From DT-111 sp965263225 (GTDB taxonomy: Bacteria > Bacteroidota > Bacteroidia > Chitinophagales > Saprospiraceae): a stretch of DNA of 64,000 nt. Made by a program: the position numbers and the translations under genes. Positions 27,403-36,712 of the stretch are shown here, one piece after another (position 1 is the stretch's first letter; every line of letters begins with the position of its first letter). The notes beneath the pieces are model-generated. The model was not told the origin of the DNA and ran no database searches. It saw only the letters and a program-made list of their open reading frames with translations. The stretch is from positions 558,001-622,000 of the forward strand of contig CBDHHG010000035.1 in the NCBI GenBank assembly GCA_965263225.1, written 5' to 3'.

Positions 27403-27511
27403 GATTCTTCGACAAGCCTCGTGTTTCGAGACCCTCAAAAATGAGATTCAACGCTTCCTTCGGGCGCTTTTTATCTCATTTTATAAGGGTCCACGAGATT
27501 TGTCGAAGAAG
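27403..27511. repeat. MITE-like imperfect palindrome with 9-bp flanking direct repeats
   Basis: A 109-base element between tamL and an RNA methylase gene. The outer arms TTCTTCGACAA (27405-27415) and TTGTCGAAGAA (27500-27510) are perfect inverted repeats. Inside them, CTCGTG/CACGAG and GACCCT/AGGGTC also pair, and AAAATGAGAT/ATCTCATTTT is a perfect 10-bp inner stem. The element is flanked by GATTAACTT on both sides (27394-27402 and 27512-27520), as expected for a 9-bp target-site duplication. No transposase is present. The end sequence TTCGACAAG resembles repeats that I know from many Bacteroidota genomes. Confidence 0.7.
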
Positions 27512-27538
27512 GATTAACTTTCTGAATATCAAGCGAGG

Positions 27539-28297
27539 ATGGCTCTTTCGAAAAATGAGATTAAATACGTAAAGTCACTGCACCTCAAGAAGTTTCGACA
27601 AAAGTATAATAATTTTATTGTTGAAGGTGATAAAATCGTGCGTGAATTACTAGCCTCCTCCAACTTCCAAATAGAAGCCCTTTACGCTGATGATGGCTGG
27701 CTTACGAAGCATGCTAAGAACCATCACTTAGCCAATATTTCCGTGCATTCTATTTCTCGTACGGAACTGGAACGCATTTCAACGCTTAAGACGCCCAATC
27801 AAGTGCTGGTTATTGTTCGAATGCCGACTTTACGCTATTCCGCTGACAAAATTAACCGTTCATTAAGTCTTTATCTGGATGATATCAGGGACCCTGGGAA
27901 TTTTGGAACCATCATGCGGATTGCGGATTGGTTTGGCTTGCCGTATGTATTTTGTTCTCCCACGAGCTCTGCCTGGACCAACCCGAAGGTGATACAAGCT
28001 TCGATGGGGGCTTTTTTGCGGGTTCAGGTTCATCCTCTGGAGCTTTCAGCGATTTCATCTATGCACCCAGAACTCCCGATTTTTGGGATGGTCCTAGGGG
28101 GGCAATCTATAGCAAAGCTACCGAAACCTGCTTCTGGCCTTATTGTGATTGGGAATGAAAGCAGAGGAATCGCCCAAGGCAATCTATCCTATCTAACACA
28201 TCAGCTAACTATACCGAGACACCCCCAGGGCGGAGCAGAATCCTTGAATGCTGCCGTTGCAACGGGAATTATTTGTGCACAGTGGGGAATAGAGTAA
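27539..28297 (+). CDS. SpoU/TrmH family RNA 2'-O-methyltransferase
   Basis: A 252-residue SAM-dependent methylase with a trefoil-knot (SPOUT) fold. The N-terminal substrate-binding domain starts with LSKNEIKYVKSLHLKKFRQKY. The SpoU domain (about 100-250) has LDDIRDPGNFGTIMRIADWFG (motif 1 with N and R), VIGNESRGI (motif 2) and IPRHPQGGAESLNAAVATGI (motif 3). It should methylate a ribose in rRNA or tRNA, but the position is not predictable. It is divergent from tamL. The ATG at 27539 leaves the MITE about 28 bases upstream, so the element may carry or block its promoter. Confidence 0.93.
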   Translation: MALSKNEIKYVKSLHLKKFRQKYNNFIVEGDKIVRELLASSNFQIEALYADDGWLTKHAKNHHLANISVHSISRTELERISTLKTPNQVLVIVRMPTLRYSADKINRSLSLYLDDIRDPGNFGTIMRIADWFGLPYVFCSPTSSAWTNPKVIQASMGAFLRVQVHPLELSAISSMHPELPIFGMVLGGQSIAKLPKPASGLIVIGNESRGIAQGNLSYLTHQLTIPRHPQGGAESLNAAVATGIICAQWGIE

Positions 28298-28312
28298 AAT
28301 AACAGGAAGGTA

Positions 28313-28369
28313 AAAAAGCCCCCTTTAGCAAACTAAATATCCTTGGTTAACTCTAGTTTGCTAAAGGGG
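28313..28369 (-). terminator. terminator of the TlpA-like gene
   Basis: The arms CCCCTTTAGCAAACTA and TAGTTTGCTAAAGGGG pair perfectly over 16 bases around a loop of about 18 bases. On the minus strand the 3' arm is followed by GCTTTTTTACC. It also lies 20 bases after the end of the plus-strand methylase gene and may work for it. Confidence 0.8.
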
Positions 28370-28386
28370 TAGGAATAGCTAAGAGC

Positions 28387-29523
28387 TTATCCCTTTAGGG
28401 AACCGTCTTTTTCTAAAATTTTGATCAGTTCTCTTTCGATTTGTTGAGCGCCACGCAGGTTTAAAGCAGCAATTTTTCCCTCTCTATCAATCATGAAAGT
28501 ACGAGGGATACTGCGTACTCCGTAGGCAGCCGCAGGCAGGGATTCCCACTTTTTGAGATCGGAAACATGGTATTCCCAGGCAAGTCCATCCTGAGCAATG
28601 GCATTTACCCAGCGATCCTTAGATCGCTCCAATAATTTGTTCACTTGATCCTCCGTTTGCACTCGGCTACGGCTCCTGGTATCTACGCCATCCAAAGATA
28701 CGCTGAATACAGTGAAGCCCTGATCTTTATATTTTTCGTACACCTTCACCACATTTGGATTTTCTCGGCGGCAAGGTCCACACCAGCTAGCCCAGAAGTC
28801 AAGTAATACTACATTCCCCTTTAAATCAGCCAAGCTATATTCTTTTCCGCTCGGACTCTTAAGGGCAATTTCAGGAGCAGGTTGCCCCACTCTTACCTTT
28901 TGGTTGGCCATTCTTGCCTGTTGTTGTCTTTCCACTTGCGCAAGATACTTGCCGTACTCTAGCGTATTGGGATCATTAGGCATATCCGCTACCAGTCTGG
29001 CTTGGGCTTTTTTCTGCAACTCCAGGAAATCAGGGTTTCCCCCCAGCGCCTTGTAGGCTACAAATGCACCCAACAAAGGATTAGAAACAGTGTCAATGAA
29101 GTTTTCTATGTCATCAGCTTGATATTGACGGTTCACTAAACCATTCATGATCTGCGCTAGCGTTTGCGAGGTCTTGGAGCCAGTAACGGTGAAATTATAC
29201 TGCTGTATTGTATTAAGATCACCATTGATTGAGATATTGCGCTCCGTACCATCAAAAAATAGATTAACGCGTTTTGCTCCAATGCGGAAATTGTAAATCC
29301 CAGGGGCTAGAGGGGTCTCAAAATCCATAGCAAAATTGCCGCTGGCATCGAGGTCAGTCTTGCCAATGACGCTATTAGCTTTGCCCATTACTACTTGATC
29401 CAAGAATACCTGTAGATTCTGAGCATTGGCCAAGGATCCTTCCACTCGCTGTCCAGAAGGAGCACAAGCCCATTGTGAGAAAACCAGCGCTATGAAGAGG
29501 ATTAGAGTATATCGATTTTTCAT
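28387..29523 (-). CDS. TlpA-like thioredoxin-fold lipoprotein
   Basis: A 378-residue envelope protein. The start at 29523 gives a typical lipoprotein signal (MKNRYTLILFIALVFSQWAC). An upstream in-frame ATG at 29607 would add 28 hydrophilic residues and hide the signal, so it is not chosen. The N-terminal half (about 25-125) is a DUF4369-like beta domain. A helical stretch follows, then an AhpC/TSA thioredoxin fold from about 225. The redox site is WASWCGPCRRE. Such proteins reduce disulfides or take part in cytochrome c maturation in the periplasm. The partners are not visible. A -7-like TAAATTTG lies at 29626-29633 on the minus strand. Confidence 0.9.
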   Translation of the reverse strand: MKNRYTLILFIALVFSQWACAPSGQRVEGSLANAQNLQVFLDQVVMGKANSVIGKTDLDASGNFAMDFETPLAPGIYNFRIGAKRVNLFFDGTERNISINGDLNTIQQYNFTVTGSKTSQTLAQIMNGLVNRQYQADDIENFIDTVSNPLLGAFVAYKALGGNPDFLELQKKAQARLVADMPNDPNTLEYGKYLAQVERQQQARMANQKVRVGQPAPEIALKSPSGKEYSLADLKGNVVLLDFWASWCGPCRRENPNVVKVYEKYKDQGFTVFSVSLDGVDTRSRSRVQTEDQVNKLLERSKDRWVNAIAQDGLAWEYHVSDLKKWESLPAAAYGVRSIPRTFMIDREGKIAALNLRGAQQIERELIKILEKDGSLKG

Positions 29524-29758
29524 GTCCAATAGGAATTTATGAATAGCTAGAGTTTTTGATAAAAACGGAAAAGTACAACTCAAGCGGCAAAGCCGATCCA
29601 AGTCCATTTTCTACGTGCTAATGTACAAATTTATGAAGGATTTACGGCTTGTTGATAAGATCGTCACGCATTTAACATAGGCTTAAGAACCTTATCTGGT
29701 AGATGTCGTAGGGAACACACTTAGCGAATGGGACGGGATGGATAAAATCGTTTTTTGA

Positions 29759-30382
29759 CTACTGTATCAGATAGTTTACATAGAAGAAAATAACTAGATA
29801 AATCCATAGTATATCCAAGAAATGCCAGTAAATCGTCAGTAAACGAAGACGCAGGCGCTTTTCAGGATCAGAGAAGTAGACCAATACACTTACCGGCTCT
29901 TTCATGTACTTGTAAGCTTTCCAAAGGAATAGCCCAAGAAAGGGCAATCCGCCAATGACGTGGGCAAAGTGCAGTGCTGAGATCACGTACAAATAACCGG
30001 CAGATGGGTCTGAGTTGACGTATATCTGTTGCTGAAAGAGTTGGAACCAGGCCAAAGACTGTGCGGCCATAAAGATTAATGACAGAACTATGGTTAGTAT
30101 TAACATACCTTGGTAGCGTTCTGTTTGATCTGCCAAATAAGCTTTTTTGGCTTGCAGCATGGCCCAACTGCTACCTAACAAGATGACCGTATTGAAGGCA
30201 AACAACCAGGGTAATTTTACTGGTGGCAAACCATTCTGTACACGGGTATATACAAAAGCTACACTCAAGGCCAGAAAAAGTACGGATAGACTGAATAAGA
30301 GTAGCATCAAATAGATGTTATGCGGATGGAACGCAAAATTTTGGTACTCATCATATCTCGGCTCTTCCTGCGTTTGACTCAT
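29759..30382 (-). CDS. cytochrome c oxidase subunit III family protein
   Basis: A 207-residue, five-segment membrane protein of the heme-copper oxidase subunit III family. Hydrophobic segments start near residues 25, 60, 93, 130 and 185. Family marks are HPHNIYLMLLLF, LHFAHVIGGLPFLG and the terminal YWHFLDILWIYLVIFFYV, including the conserved YWHFxDxxW. It has no redox centre and stabilises the catalytic subunits. Subunits I and II are not in the window, so this copy stands alone. The neighbour TlpA-like gene is about 235 bases downstream. Confidence 0.93.
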   Translation of the reverse strand: MSQTQEEPRYDEYQNFAFHPHNIYLMLLLFSLSVLFLALSVAFVYTRVQNGLPPVKLPWLFAFNTVILLGSSWAMLQAKKAYLADQTERYQGMLILTIVLSLIFMAAQSLAWFQLFQQQIYVNSDPSAGYLYVISALHFAHVIGGLPFLGLFLWKAYKYMKEPVSVLVYFSDPEKRLRLRLLTIYWHFLDILWIYLVIFFYVNYLIQ

Positions 30383-30591
30383 GTCGAATGAATTTGGATG
30401 TTCAACAATTGGTAATCTTCAAGGGCGAATTTGGCCTTTTTCTAGTCTGCTCCTAAGGGGCTTTCTCATCCAAGGAGGAAAAAATCTCCCAAATTCTACA
30501 GCTTGAACAAGGAATTAATCTACTTGTTCTAAGCCTTTTCTTTTTACTTTCGAAAATATTTACTTTTAGACTTCAATGCAGAAAAGACTAT

Positions 30592-31434
30592 ATGAAAAAA
30601 TGCCAGGAGTGCGGCACGGATCTACCAGTAGAGGCCAAGTTTTGCTTTAATTGCGGAGCCCGACAGCCAGAGCTGCCTATGCAAGAACAAGTAGTGATTG
30701 AACCTGGTGCTGATGTTACGCAGCGTATTATCGACCAATTTTTTCCAGCACTCCAGACCAGAATTAAGGAGGAGATGACTGGTGGAGAATATGCCCGGTA
30801 TGCTGAAAGGGTATATGAATCTGGCTTTCGTGATCTTCTCCATAGGAGAGCAGGTGGAATCGCTGATAAGATTGAACAATCGCATGCAGAAGGCCTAATT
30901 GATCAACAAGCCATAGATTATTGGATTGATAAGTTCAATAGTGAATTACTGGACTACTTTTTGATTCGACATTGCCAAGACTTAAACCCGCTTCCCATTC
31001 CAGAGGCCATTCTCCGCTACCAGGACGCCACCTGGCCCGCCTTGAACCTTTTCCAAATGGCCTTGGATTATTTGGATTTTGCACACGAAAAGGAGGTAGT
31101 CTACACGGATTTCCTGGTTATGCCTATGGAAAAGCTAAAGAATGCTTCCAAATCCTTTCTATTCCCGGCACCGCAGGAAAAGATCCTCTTAATCTGTGAT
31201 CAGAGCTTGTTTGGCTCCTGCAAGGAGGGATTTGCCCTAACGGAGAACGCCCTTTATTGGAAAGCACATCTTGAAAAACCACAGCAGGTGCTTTACAATA
31301 ATATCCAGACGGTTACTCGAAGTAAGGAGTGGCTCATGATAAATGGAAGTTTCTTTAACGTCAACCCTGGATTCAATCTTAAGATGATGAAACTACTTAA
31401 GAAGATTAAGCAACTGCAGCAAAGCCCCATATAA
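30592..31434 (+). CDS. zinc-ribbon protein with PH-like C-terminal domain
   Basis: A 280-residue protein. The N-terminal zinc ribbon has C4-x2-C7 and C18-x2-C21 (CQECGTD and CFNCGAR). A helical middle part follows, with no recognised family (about 45-190). The C-terminal 90 residues look like a bacterial PH domain, with ILLICDQSLFGSCKEGFALTE and VLYNNIQTVTRS. This resembles stress-type proteins that bind membrane or partner peptides, but the function is unknown. There is no signal peptide. It ends 3 bases before the convergent NhaC gene, so the 3' ends are tightly packed. Confidence 0.8.
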   Translation: MKKCQECGTDLPVEAKFCFNCGARQPELPMQEQVVIEPGADVTQRIIDQFFPALQTRIKEEMTGGEYARYAERVYESGFRDLLHRRAGGIADKIEQSHAEGLIDQQAIDYWIDKFNSELLDYFLIRHCQDLNPLPIPEAILRYQDATWPALNLFQMALDYLDFAHEKEVVYTDFLVMPMEKLKNASKSFLFPAPQEKILLICDQSLFGSCKEGFALTENALYWKAHLEKPQQVLYNNIQTVTRSKEWLMINGSFFNVNPGFNLKMMKLLKKIKQLQQSPI

Positions 31435-31437
31435 TTT

Positions 31438-33501
31438 TTACTCCTTTAGCTTGGTGCCAAACCGCCACAGGAATAGGAATAATGAGACTAGACTTACAAT
31501 CAATAACATAAAGCATACCAACCATCCTCCCCCTAGTGCAGTCGAGATGCCACCCGCTAAGGCGCTGACTCCACCAACTACTAAGGCGTAAGGCAACTGA
31601 GTCCGGACGTGGTCAATATGGTTACAATTGGAGGCCAGCGAACTGAGAATGGTAGTATCCGATATCGGTGAACAATGATCCCCCAGCACTGAGGCAGCTA
31701 AGACGACAGAGATCACATTAAGTAAAATCTCCGTAGCGTGAGCGTCCGCAATGCCTTGTGCCTGACAGATAGCCCAGGTGGTTGGTATTGCAATCGGGTA
31801 TAAGATTGCCATTGTACTCCAACTAGAACCGGTAGAAAATGCAATCAAAGCAGAAAGCACAAAAATCAGTACCGGCATTAGATAAGGATTAATACTATCC
31901 TGCAAGACGGAGGTAAGGAAGGTCGCCGTATGCAGTTCCTCGGTAGTAGTGGCCAAGGACCAAGCCAAGGTTAGAATGATCAGTGCAGGCAGCATCGTCT
32001 TGAAGCCGGTAGTCAGGGTACTAATCGTATCGGCTAATTTCATAATCCGACCAGCAAGCGTCATGATAATCGCCACTAATACGCCAGAAAGTGAGGCCCA
32101 TAGTAAAGCGACGTAGGAATCGGCTGCTCCAATTAATACACCCAGTTTCATAAAGAACCCACCATCTGGATTGGGCAATAGGGCCCCTAGGTTTGACCAG
32201 ACGGAACCCCAGGAAGCGGAGAGATTGTTCACCCCTTCCTCTACTAGGGAAGAATAACAACTACTAATACCGGTATCGATCAAACCAAAAATGGTCATCA
32301 GAATAACGACACTTACTGGGAGTACCGCGTTGTACCATTTGAGTGGAGCATTGGGTACTGGATCTAAATTCTCTAGTTCTTCCTCATGTCCTGCCACTTC
32401 ACTCGCACTAGAGGAAACCTTGCCCGTTGTTCTGGCACGCTGCTCGGCTTTCAGCATGGGCCCAAAATCCTTCTTTAGGTAAATAACCATCAAGATAAAG
32501 GATAGGGTCAAAATTGGGTAAAAGGAATACTTCAGGGAACTGATGAAAATGGAATAGGGAGTCGTATTTTCAAAGGCGGCTATTTGGCTAATGCCGTCAT
32601 CAATGTAACCCAATTCCGCCCCAATCCAAGTGGTAATGAAGGCGACCGCCGCAACGGGGGCCGCTGTACTATCAACAATATAGGCTAGTTTCTCTCGCGA
32701 AATCTTAAACTTATCCGTTACCGAACGCATCGTGTTACCTACGATTAAGGTATTCGCATAGTCATCAAAGAAGATCGCCACACCGAGTAGCCAGGTTATG
32801 GCTTGAGCACTTCTCGGAGAGCGAGCATACTTGGACAATGACTTAACGACCCCGGCCATGCCTCCATTTCTAGATATGATAGCCACCATCCCACCGATCA
32901 GTAGAGAAAATATGATTACAGAGAGATGTCCCCCATCATTGAGAGCTCCGATGATATATTTTTCAATGACTTGTAGGAAGCTGAGGACAAAGTAATACAG
33001 AGATTCCAACCGCATGCCGCCGGCAATAAATGCACCCATCCAAATCCCAACAAACAAAGACACAACTACCTCCTTGAAAAGGAGAGCCAGGACGATGGCA
33101 ATCAGCGGAGGTAAGATCGAAAGCCACATTGGGATTTTCCGTAAGCGAATACTTCCATTCGATCGTTTGGAGGCGTGATAAAGCTGAAAATCGCCTTCTG
33201 GAGGGTGTAGTAATAACAATTCACCCGCTACATCTACTTGACGATTTAATCTGGCTCTACCTTTGGTGAAATCAATCGTGGAACTCTCTCCATTAATGCT
33301 AATTTCTCCTTCTCCATCTAGCCCAGAGGCACTAAACACAATATCGTCGTCCACTACAATCAACTCGAATTCCTGGATTCTGACCTGTTTCCGGGCTTGG
33401 TCCGGTACAATCCGGATATTGGTACTAGTGTCTTGTTGACTCCATAGGGTGCTGCTAAAAAAAAGGAGTAGAATAAAGCTTAGCAAAGAATGATTTCTCA
33501 T
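31438..33501 (-). CDS. NhaC family Na+/H+ antiporter with N-terminal periplasmic domain
   Basis: A 687-residue inner-membrane antiporter. The start at 33501 (MRNHSLLSFILLLFFSST) gives a clear signal peptide, which is preferred over the ATG at 33525. Residues about 22-130 form a beta-rich domain outside the membrane. The NhaC-type transporter core (12 or so segments) begins near IPMWLSILPPLIAI. It includes GGMVAIISRNGGMAGVVKSL, the FFDDYANTLIVGNTMRSVTD segment typical of the family, LGDHCSPISDTTILSSLAS and FSTGSSWSTMAILYPI. It probably exchanges Na+ for H+. A related malate/lactate antiporter role cannot be excluded. The fused N-terminal domain is not usual in NhaC. Confidence 0.9.
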   Translation of the reverse strand: MRNHSLLSFILLLFFSSTLWSQQDTSTNIRIVPDQARKQVRIQEFELIVVDDDIVFSASGLDGEGEISINGESSTIDFTKGRARLNRQVDVAGELLLLHPPEGDFQLYHASKRSNGSIRLRKIPMWLSILPPLIAIVLALLFKEVVVSLFVGIWMGAFIAGGMRLESLYYFVLSFLQVIEKYIIGALNDGGHLSVIIFSLLIGGMVAIISRNGGMAGVVKSLSKYARSPRSAQAITWLLGVAIFFDDYANTLIVGNTMRSVTDKFKISREKLAYIVDSTAAPVAAVAFITTWIGAELGYIDDGISQIAAFENTTPYSIFISSLKYSFYPILTLSFILMVIYLKKDFGPMLKAEQRARTTGKVSSSASEVAGHEEELENLDPVPNAPLKWYNAVLPVSVVILMTIFGLIDTGISSCYSSLVEEGVNNLSASWGSVWSNLGALLPNPDGGFFMKLGVLIGAADSYVALLWASLSGVLVAIIMTLAGRIMKLADTISTLTTGFKTMLPALIILTLAWSLATTTEELHTATFLTSVLQDSINPYLMPVLIFVLSALIAFSTGSSWSTMAILYPIAIPTTWAICQAQGIADAHATEILLNVISVVLAASVLGDHCSPISDTTILSSLASNCNHIDHVRTQLPYALVVGGVSALAGGISTALGGGWLVCFMLLIVSLVSLFLFLWRFGTKLKE

Positions 33502-33631
33502 CAGTAGTTTTTTAAAGTCCGGCAATGGCTATTTGAATGACAATTCCGGTTATTTTTACCCCTATATATACTTTCAAAGCTTGTGAGAGGTTTCTTTTGC
33601 GGTAGATGTAGAAAAAGAGATTTAATACGTA

Positions 33632-35959
33632 ATGATAAAAAATAAAATGAAACCCTTGGTGGAGATCATGGTTTTTCCCACAAAAAACCTAATCGGAAAG
33701 GCGTTGAATGTGTTGATGTTAGGGCTATTCATGGCCTTTTGTTGCCCCATTTCAACGATAGCCCAAACTCTGCAAGCCTGGCAAGCCAACTTTCGTGATG
33801 AAGCAGGTAAGACTTTTCCCTTGCCTTTGGTTGGAGGGCTTAATTCTCCTCAATTATCCGAAGTAGATTTAAATGCAGATGGGATTCAAGACCTGTATAT
33901 TTTCGATCGATCGGGTAATAAACAACTTACCTTTATCAATGATGGGGTACCGGGACAAAGTAGCTATCGTTATGCTCCGGAGTATTTGGAAGGATTCCCT
34001 GACATTATCAATTGGGTGCTGCTAAGGGATTATGATGCCGATGGCGTAATGGACCTGTTTTCCTTCCCCAATCTCCAGTTAAACGGGATCGTTGCCTATA
34101 AAGGAGTGATTGAAGAAGGAAAAATCAAGTTTAATTTAATTGAGTTTGATCGCCCCTTGAATGTGATTTACTTCTCGCCCAGTAGCGGGAGTGATTTGCC
34201 GATCTTTATCAGTAATATTGACTATCCTGCCATTGATGATCTGGATTGCGATGGGGACCTTGATATCCTTACCTTCAATTCTACCGGAGGCTACATTGAG
34301 TTTTACGAAAATCAATCTATCGAAAGAGGTTTTGGCCGAGATACGCTCCTGTTTAGCCTATCGGAAAGATGTTGGGGAGGTTTATTTGAAAGTGGTAACT
34401 CAAACCAGGTAGATCTTTCAGTAGGACCGAACGACTGTTTTAGTCCCGAGTTTACAGATACACCTGTGGAAGTGCGCCACACGGGCTCCACGCTACTGAC
34501 CTTCGATGCAGATGGCGACGGGGATCGCGAGCTAATTCTGGGAGATGTTTCCTTTGATGCCCTGAATTATTTGACAAATGAGGGGGATTGTGAGACGGCT
34601 TGGATGGGGTTACAAGACCCGGCTTTCCCCAGTGATGATCAAAGCGTGAATCTAGCTGTGTTTCCGGCGGCTTACTATATTGACATCAACAATGATGGGG
34701 TCGAAGAAATTATGGTGGCGCCCAATGTAGATGCGGGAGGAGAAAGCAAAGAGGTGTTATGGCAATATGGCCGAGGAGTAGGAGAGGGGAGCGGCGACTT
34801 TGGTCTGGTACGTAAGGATTGGCTGGTAGCAGATATGGTGGACCTTGGCGAAAATAGTTATCCTTGTTTTGTGGATGTGAATCAAGATGGTGTGATGGAT
34901 GTTGTAGTGGGCAATGGTACCTTTTACGAGCCTTTGGGGGCCAAAAATGCCAGGGTCTTCTACTTTGAAAATACGGGCACTGATGAAGCGCCTGAATTTG
35001 AGTTACGAGACCAAGATCTATTTTCCTTAAATCAGTTTAGTCAAGCTGCCACGGATTTTTCCCCAACTTTTGGTGACCTCGATGGAGATAATGACCTCGA
35101 TGCCCTGATCGGGGAGATTAATGGCCAGCTCTTTTATGCAGAAAATATCGCGGGAGAAGGCCAACCGATGACCTTTACTAATGTGCAATATGGCTATATG
35201 GGGATCAATGTCGGCTTTAACAGCCGTCCCCAATTGGTGGACGTGAATGGAGACCAACTTCTGGATCTTTTGATTGGTGAGCAAAACGGAAACATCAACT
35301 ATTTCCAAAATCAGGGTACACTTACGAATCCGATGTTCGAATCCGATCCTAGCCAAGCTCCTAATAGTATGGTCTGGGGAGGAGTAGTGGCAAAAACGGA
35401 TGGATTGGCCTTTTCAGGCTATAGTAGTCCATTTCTCACCAAGGTAGATGAAGAATGGCAGTTATTCGTCGGAAACCGGATTGGTACGATTGAGCGCTTT
35501 GGAGATATCCGAGGAAATCTGGCTGGAGATTTTACGGCTTTAGGGGATATTCCTGGACTGGATGTAGGTGCGGAGGCGACGATAGGTTTAGCTAATATTG
35601 GTGGTGATGAATTTCTGAAATTAATCGTGGGGAATAAGAGAGGGGGGATTGAGTTGTGGGAAACACCCTACGCCCCTTTTCTTAATGTTTCCGCAGCAGA
35701 TGAGCCGGATAGCGCAGCATTGAAATGGCAAATGAGCCCCAACCCCAGCCCAGGTGTTTTTCAGATTACTATACAGGAGGACGGATTCATAGATTGGCAA
35801 TGGGAGGTTTTCGCTGCTAACGGCCAACGCTTACAAAGCGGCCGGTCTAGAAGGAATATAGAAGCTATTTCCTTACAAGCTCATCCAAGCGGCGTATATT
35901 GGATACGCATTCAATTCAAGGGGAAAGTTGACACCAGAAAACTATTGCTGCTGGATTAA
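33632..35959 (+). CDS. FG-GAP/VCBS repeat T9SS cargo protein
   Basis: A 775-residue secreted protein. The signal peptide (about 22-44) ends near ISTIAQ. About eight FG-GAP/VCBS-type repeats follow, each with a calcium loop, such as DLNADGIQDLYIFD, DYDADGVMDLF, DLDCDGDLDIL, DADGDGDRELILGD, DINNDGVEEIMV, DVNQDGVMDVVVG, DLDGDNDLDALIG and DVNGDQLLDLLIG. They should form a beta-propeller. The end is a T9SS type A domain with MSPNPSPGVFQI, VFAANGQRLQSG, HPSGVYWIRI and a basic RKLLLLD tail. The protein should go to the cell surface, perhaps for adhesion or glycan binding. Its last bases overlap the convergent yggS gene by 4. Confidence 0.9.
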   Translation: MIKNKMKPLVEIMVFPTKNLIGKALNVLMLGLFMAFCCPISTIAQTLQAWQANFRDEAGKTFPLPLVGGLNSPQLSEVDLNADGIQDLYIFDRSGNKQLTFINDGVPGQSSYRYAPEYLEGFPDIINWVLLRDYDADGVMDLFSFPNLQLNGIVAYKGVIEEGKIKFNLIEFDRPLNVIYFSPSSGSDLPIFISNIDYPAIDDLDCDGDLDILTFNSTGGYIEFYENQSIERGFGRDTLLFSLSERCWGGLFESGNSNQVDLSVGPNDCFSPEFTDTPVEVRHTGSTLLTFDADGDGDRELILGDVSFDALNYLTNEGDCETAWMGLQDPAFPSDDQSVNLAVFPAAYYIDINNDGVEEIMVAPNVDAGGESKEVLWQYGRGVGEGSGDFGLVRKDWLVADMVDLGENSYPCFVDVNQDGVMDVVVGNGTFYEPLGAKNARVFYFENTGTDEAPEFELRDQDLFSLNQFSQAATDFSPTFGDLDGDNDLDALIGEINGQLFYAENIAGEGQPMTFTNVQYGYMGINVGFNSRPQLVDVNGDQLLDLLIGEQNGNINYFQNQGTLTNPMFESDPSQAPNSMVWGGVVAKTDGLAFSGYSSPFLTKVDEEWQLFVGNRIGTIERFGDIRGNLAGDFTALGDIPGLDVGAEATIGLANIGGDEFLKLIVGNKRGGIELWETPYAPFLNVSAADEPDSAALKWQMSPNPSPGVFQITIQEDGFIDWQWEVFAANGQRLQSGRSRRNIEAISLQAHPSGVYWIRIQFKGKVDTRKLLLLD

Positions 35960-36606
35960 CGGGCACCGAACAGCAAGCTCCCAATTCTTACCATAGTACT
36001 GCCTTCTTCTTGGGCAATACGATAATCGCCCGACATTCCCATCGAGATTTCCTTAAAGGAGTACTCTTCGGGGAAGAAGATAGTTTTTAATTGATCGAAG
36101 CAGGCTTTCAAATGCTGAAATTCACGCCGCACTTGCTGAGTATTGCTAGTAAAGGTGGCCATGCCCATGACACCAACAATTCGGATGTGCTGCATGTCAG
36201 CGAATTGATCACTTCTGAGCAAGGTTGTTGCATCATCTAGACTAAGTCCAAATTTAGAATCTTCTGCGGCGATCTTGATCTGCAACAAACAGTCGATGAT
36301 ACGGTCCTGCTTGGCGGCTTGTTTGTTGATTTCAGAGAGCAGTTTTAGGCTTTCAACCGAATGAATTAAGCTTACGAAGGAACTGATGTATTTCACCTTA
36401 TTCGTCTGAAGGTGTCCGATGGCATGCCATTCGATATCCTCAGGTAGGGCAGCTTGTTTTTCCACCAGCTCCTGAACTCGGTTCTCCCCAAAGATCCGCT
36501 GTCCCTGTTGGTACATCTCTAATATTTGCTCAACCGGTTTGGTTTTGGAGACGGCCACCAGTTGAGTGTTCGTTTCTGCTAGTTCTGCCAGGATCTGCTG
36601 CAACAT
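35956..36606 (-). CDS. YggS family pyridoxal phosphate homeostasis protein
   Basis: A 216-residue PLP-binding protein of the YggS/PROSC family, which buffers cellular PLP and has no known enzymatic reaction. The PLP lysine is K21 in LVAVSKTKP. Other marks are the GENRVQELVEK segment, the EWHAIGHLQTNKVKYI segment, and SMGMSGDYRIAQEEGSTMVRIGSLLFG at the C-terminus, where Ser and Arg hold the phosphate. It is single-domain and cytoplasmic. It overlaps the 3' end of the FG-GAP gene by 4 bases on the opposite strand. Confidence 0.95.
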   Translation of the reverse strand: MLQQILAELAETNTQLVAVSKTKPVEQILEMYQQGQRIFGENRVQELVEKQAALPEDIEWHAIGHLQTNKVKYISSFVSLIHSVESLKLLSEINKQAAKQDRIIDCLLQIKIAAEDSKFGLSLDDATTLLRSDQFADMQHIRIVGVMGMATFTSNTQQVRREFQHLKACFDQLKTIFFPEEYSFKEISMGMSGDYRIAQEEGSTMVRIGSLLFGAR

Positions 36607-36712
36607 GTTATGTTTTTTTTAACAGTGTGCTGAAAATACAGTAAGGAAAGTTCCCGTTTTGATTAAATAACATTACTCGCTCACTTGTTCAATCACCAAA
36701 TGGAACTGGAGT

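Noticed and set aside
27403..27511. Complete insertion sequence between tamL and the SpoU gene
   Set aside because: The element is only about 109 bases and has no transposase. It fits a MITE-like repeat.
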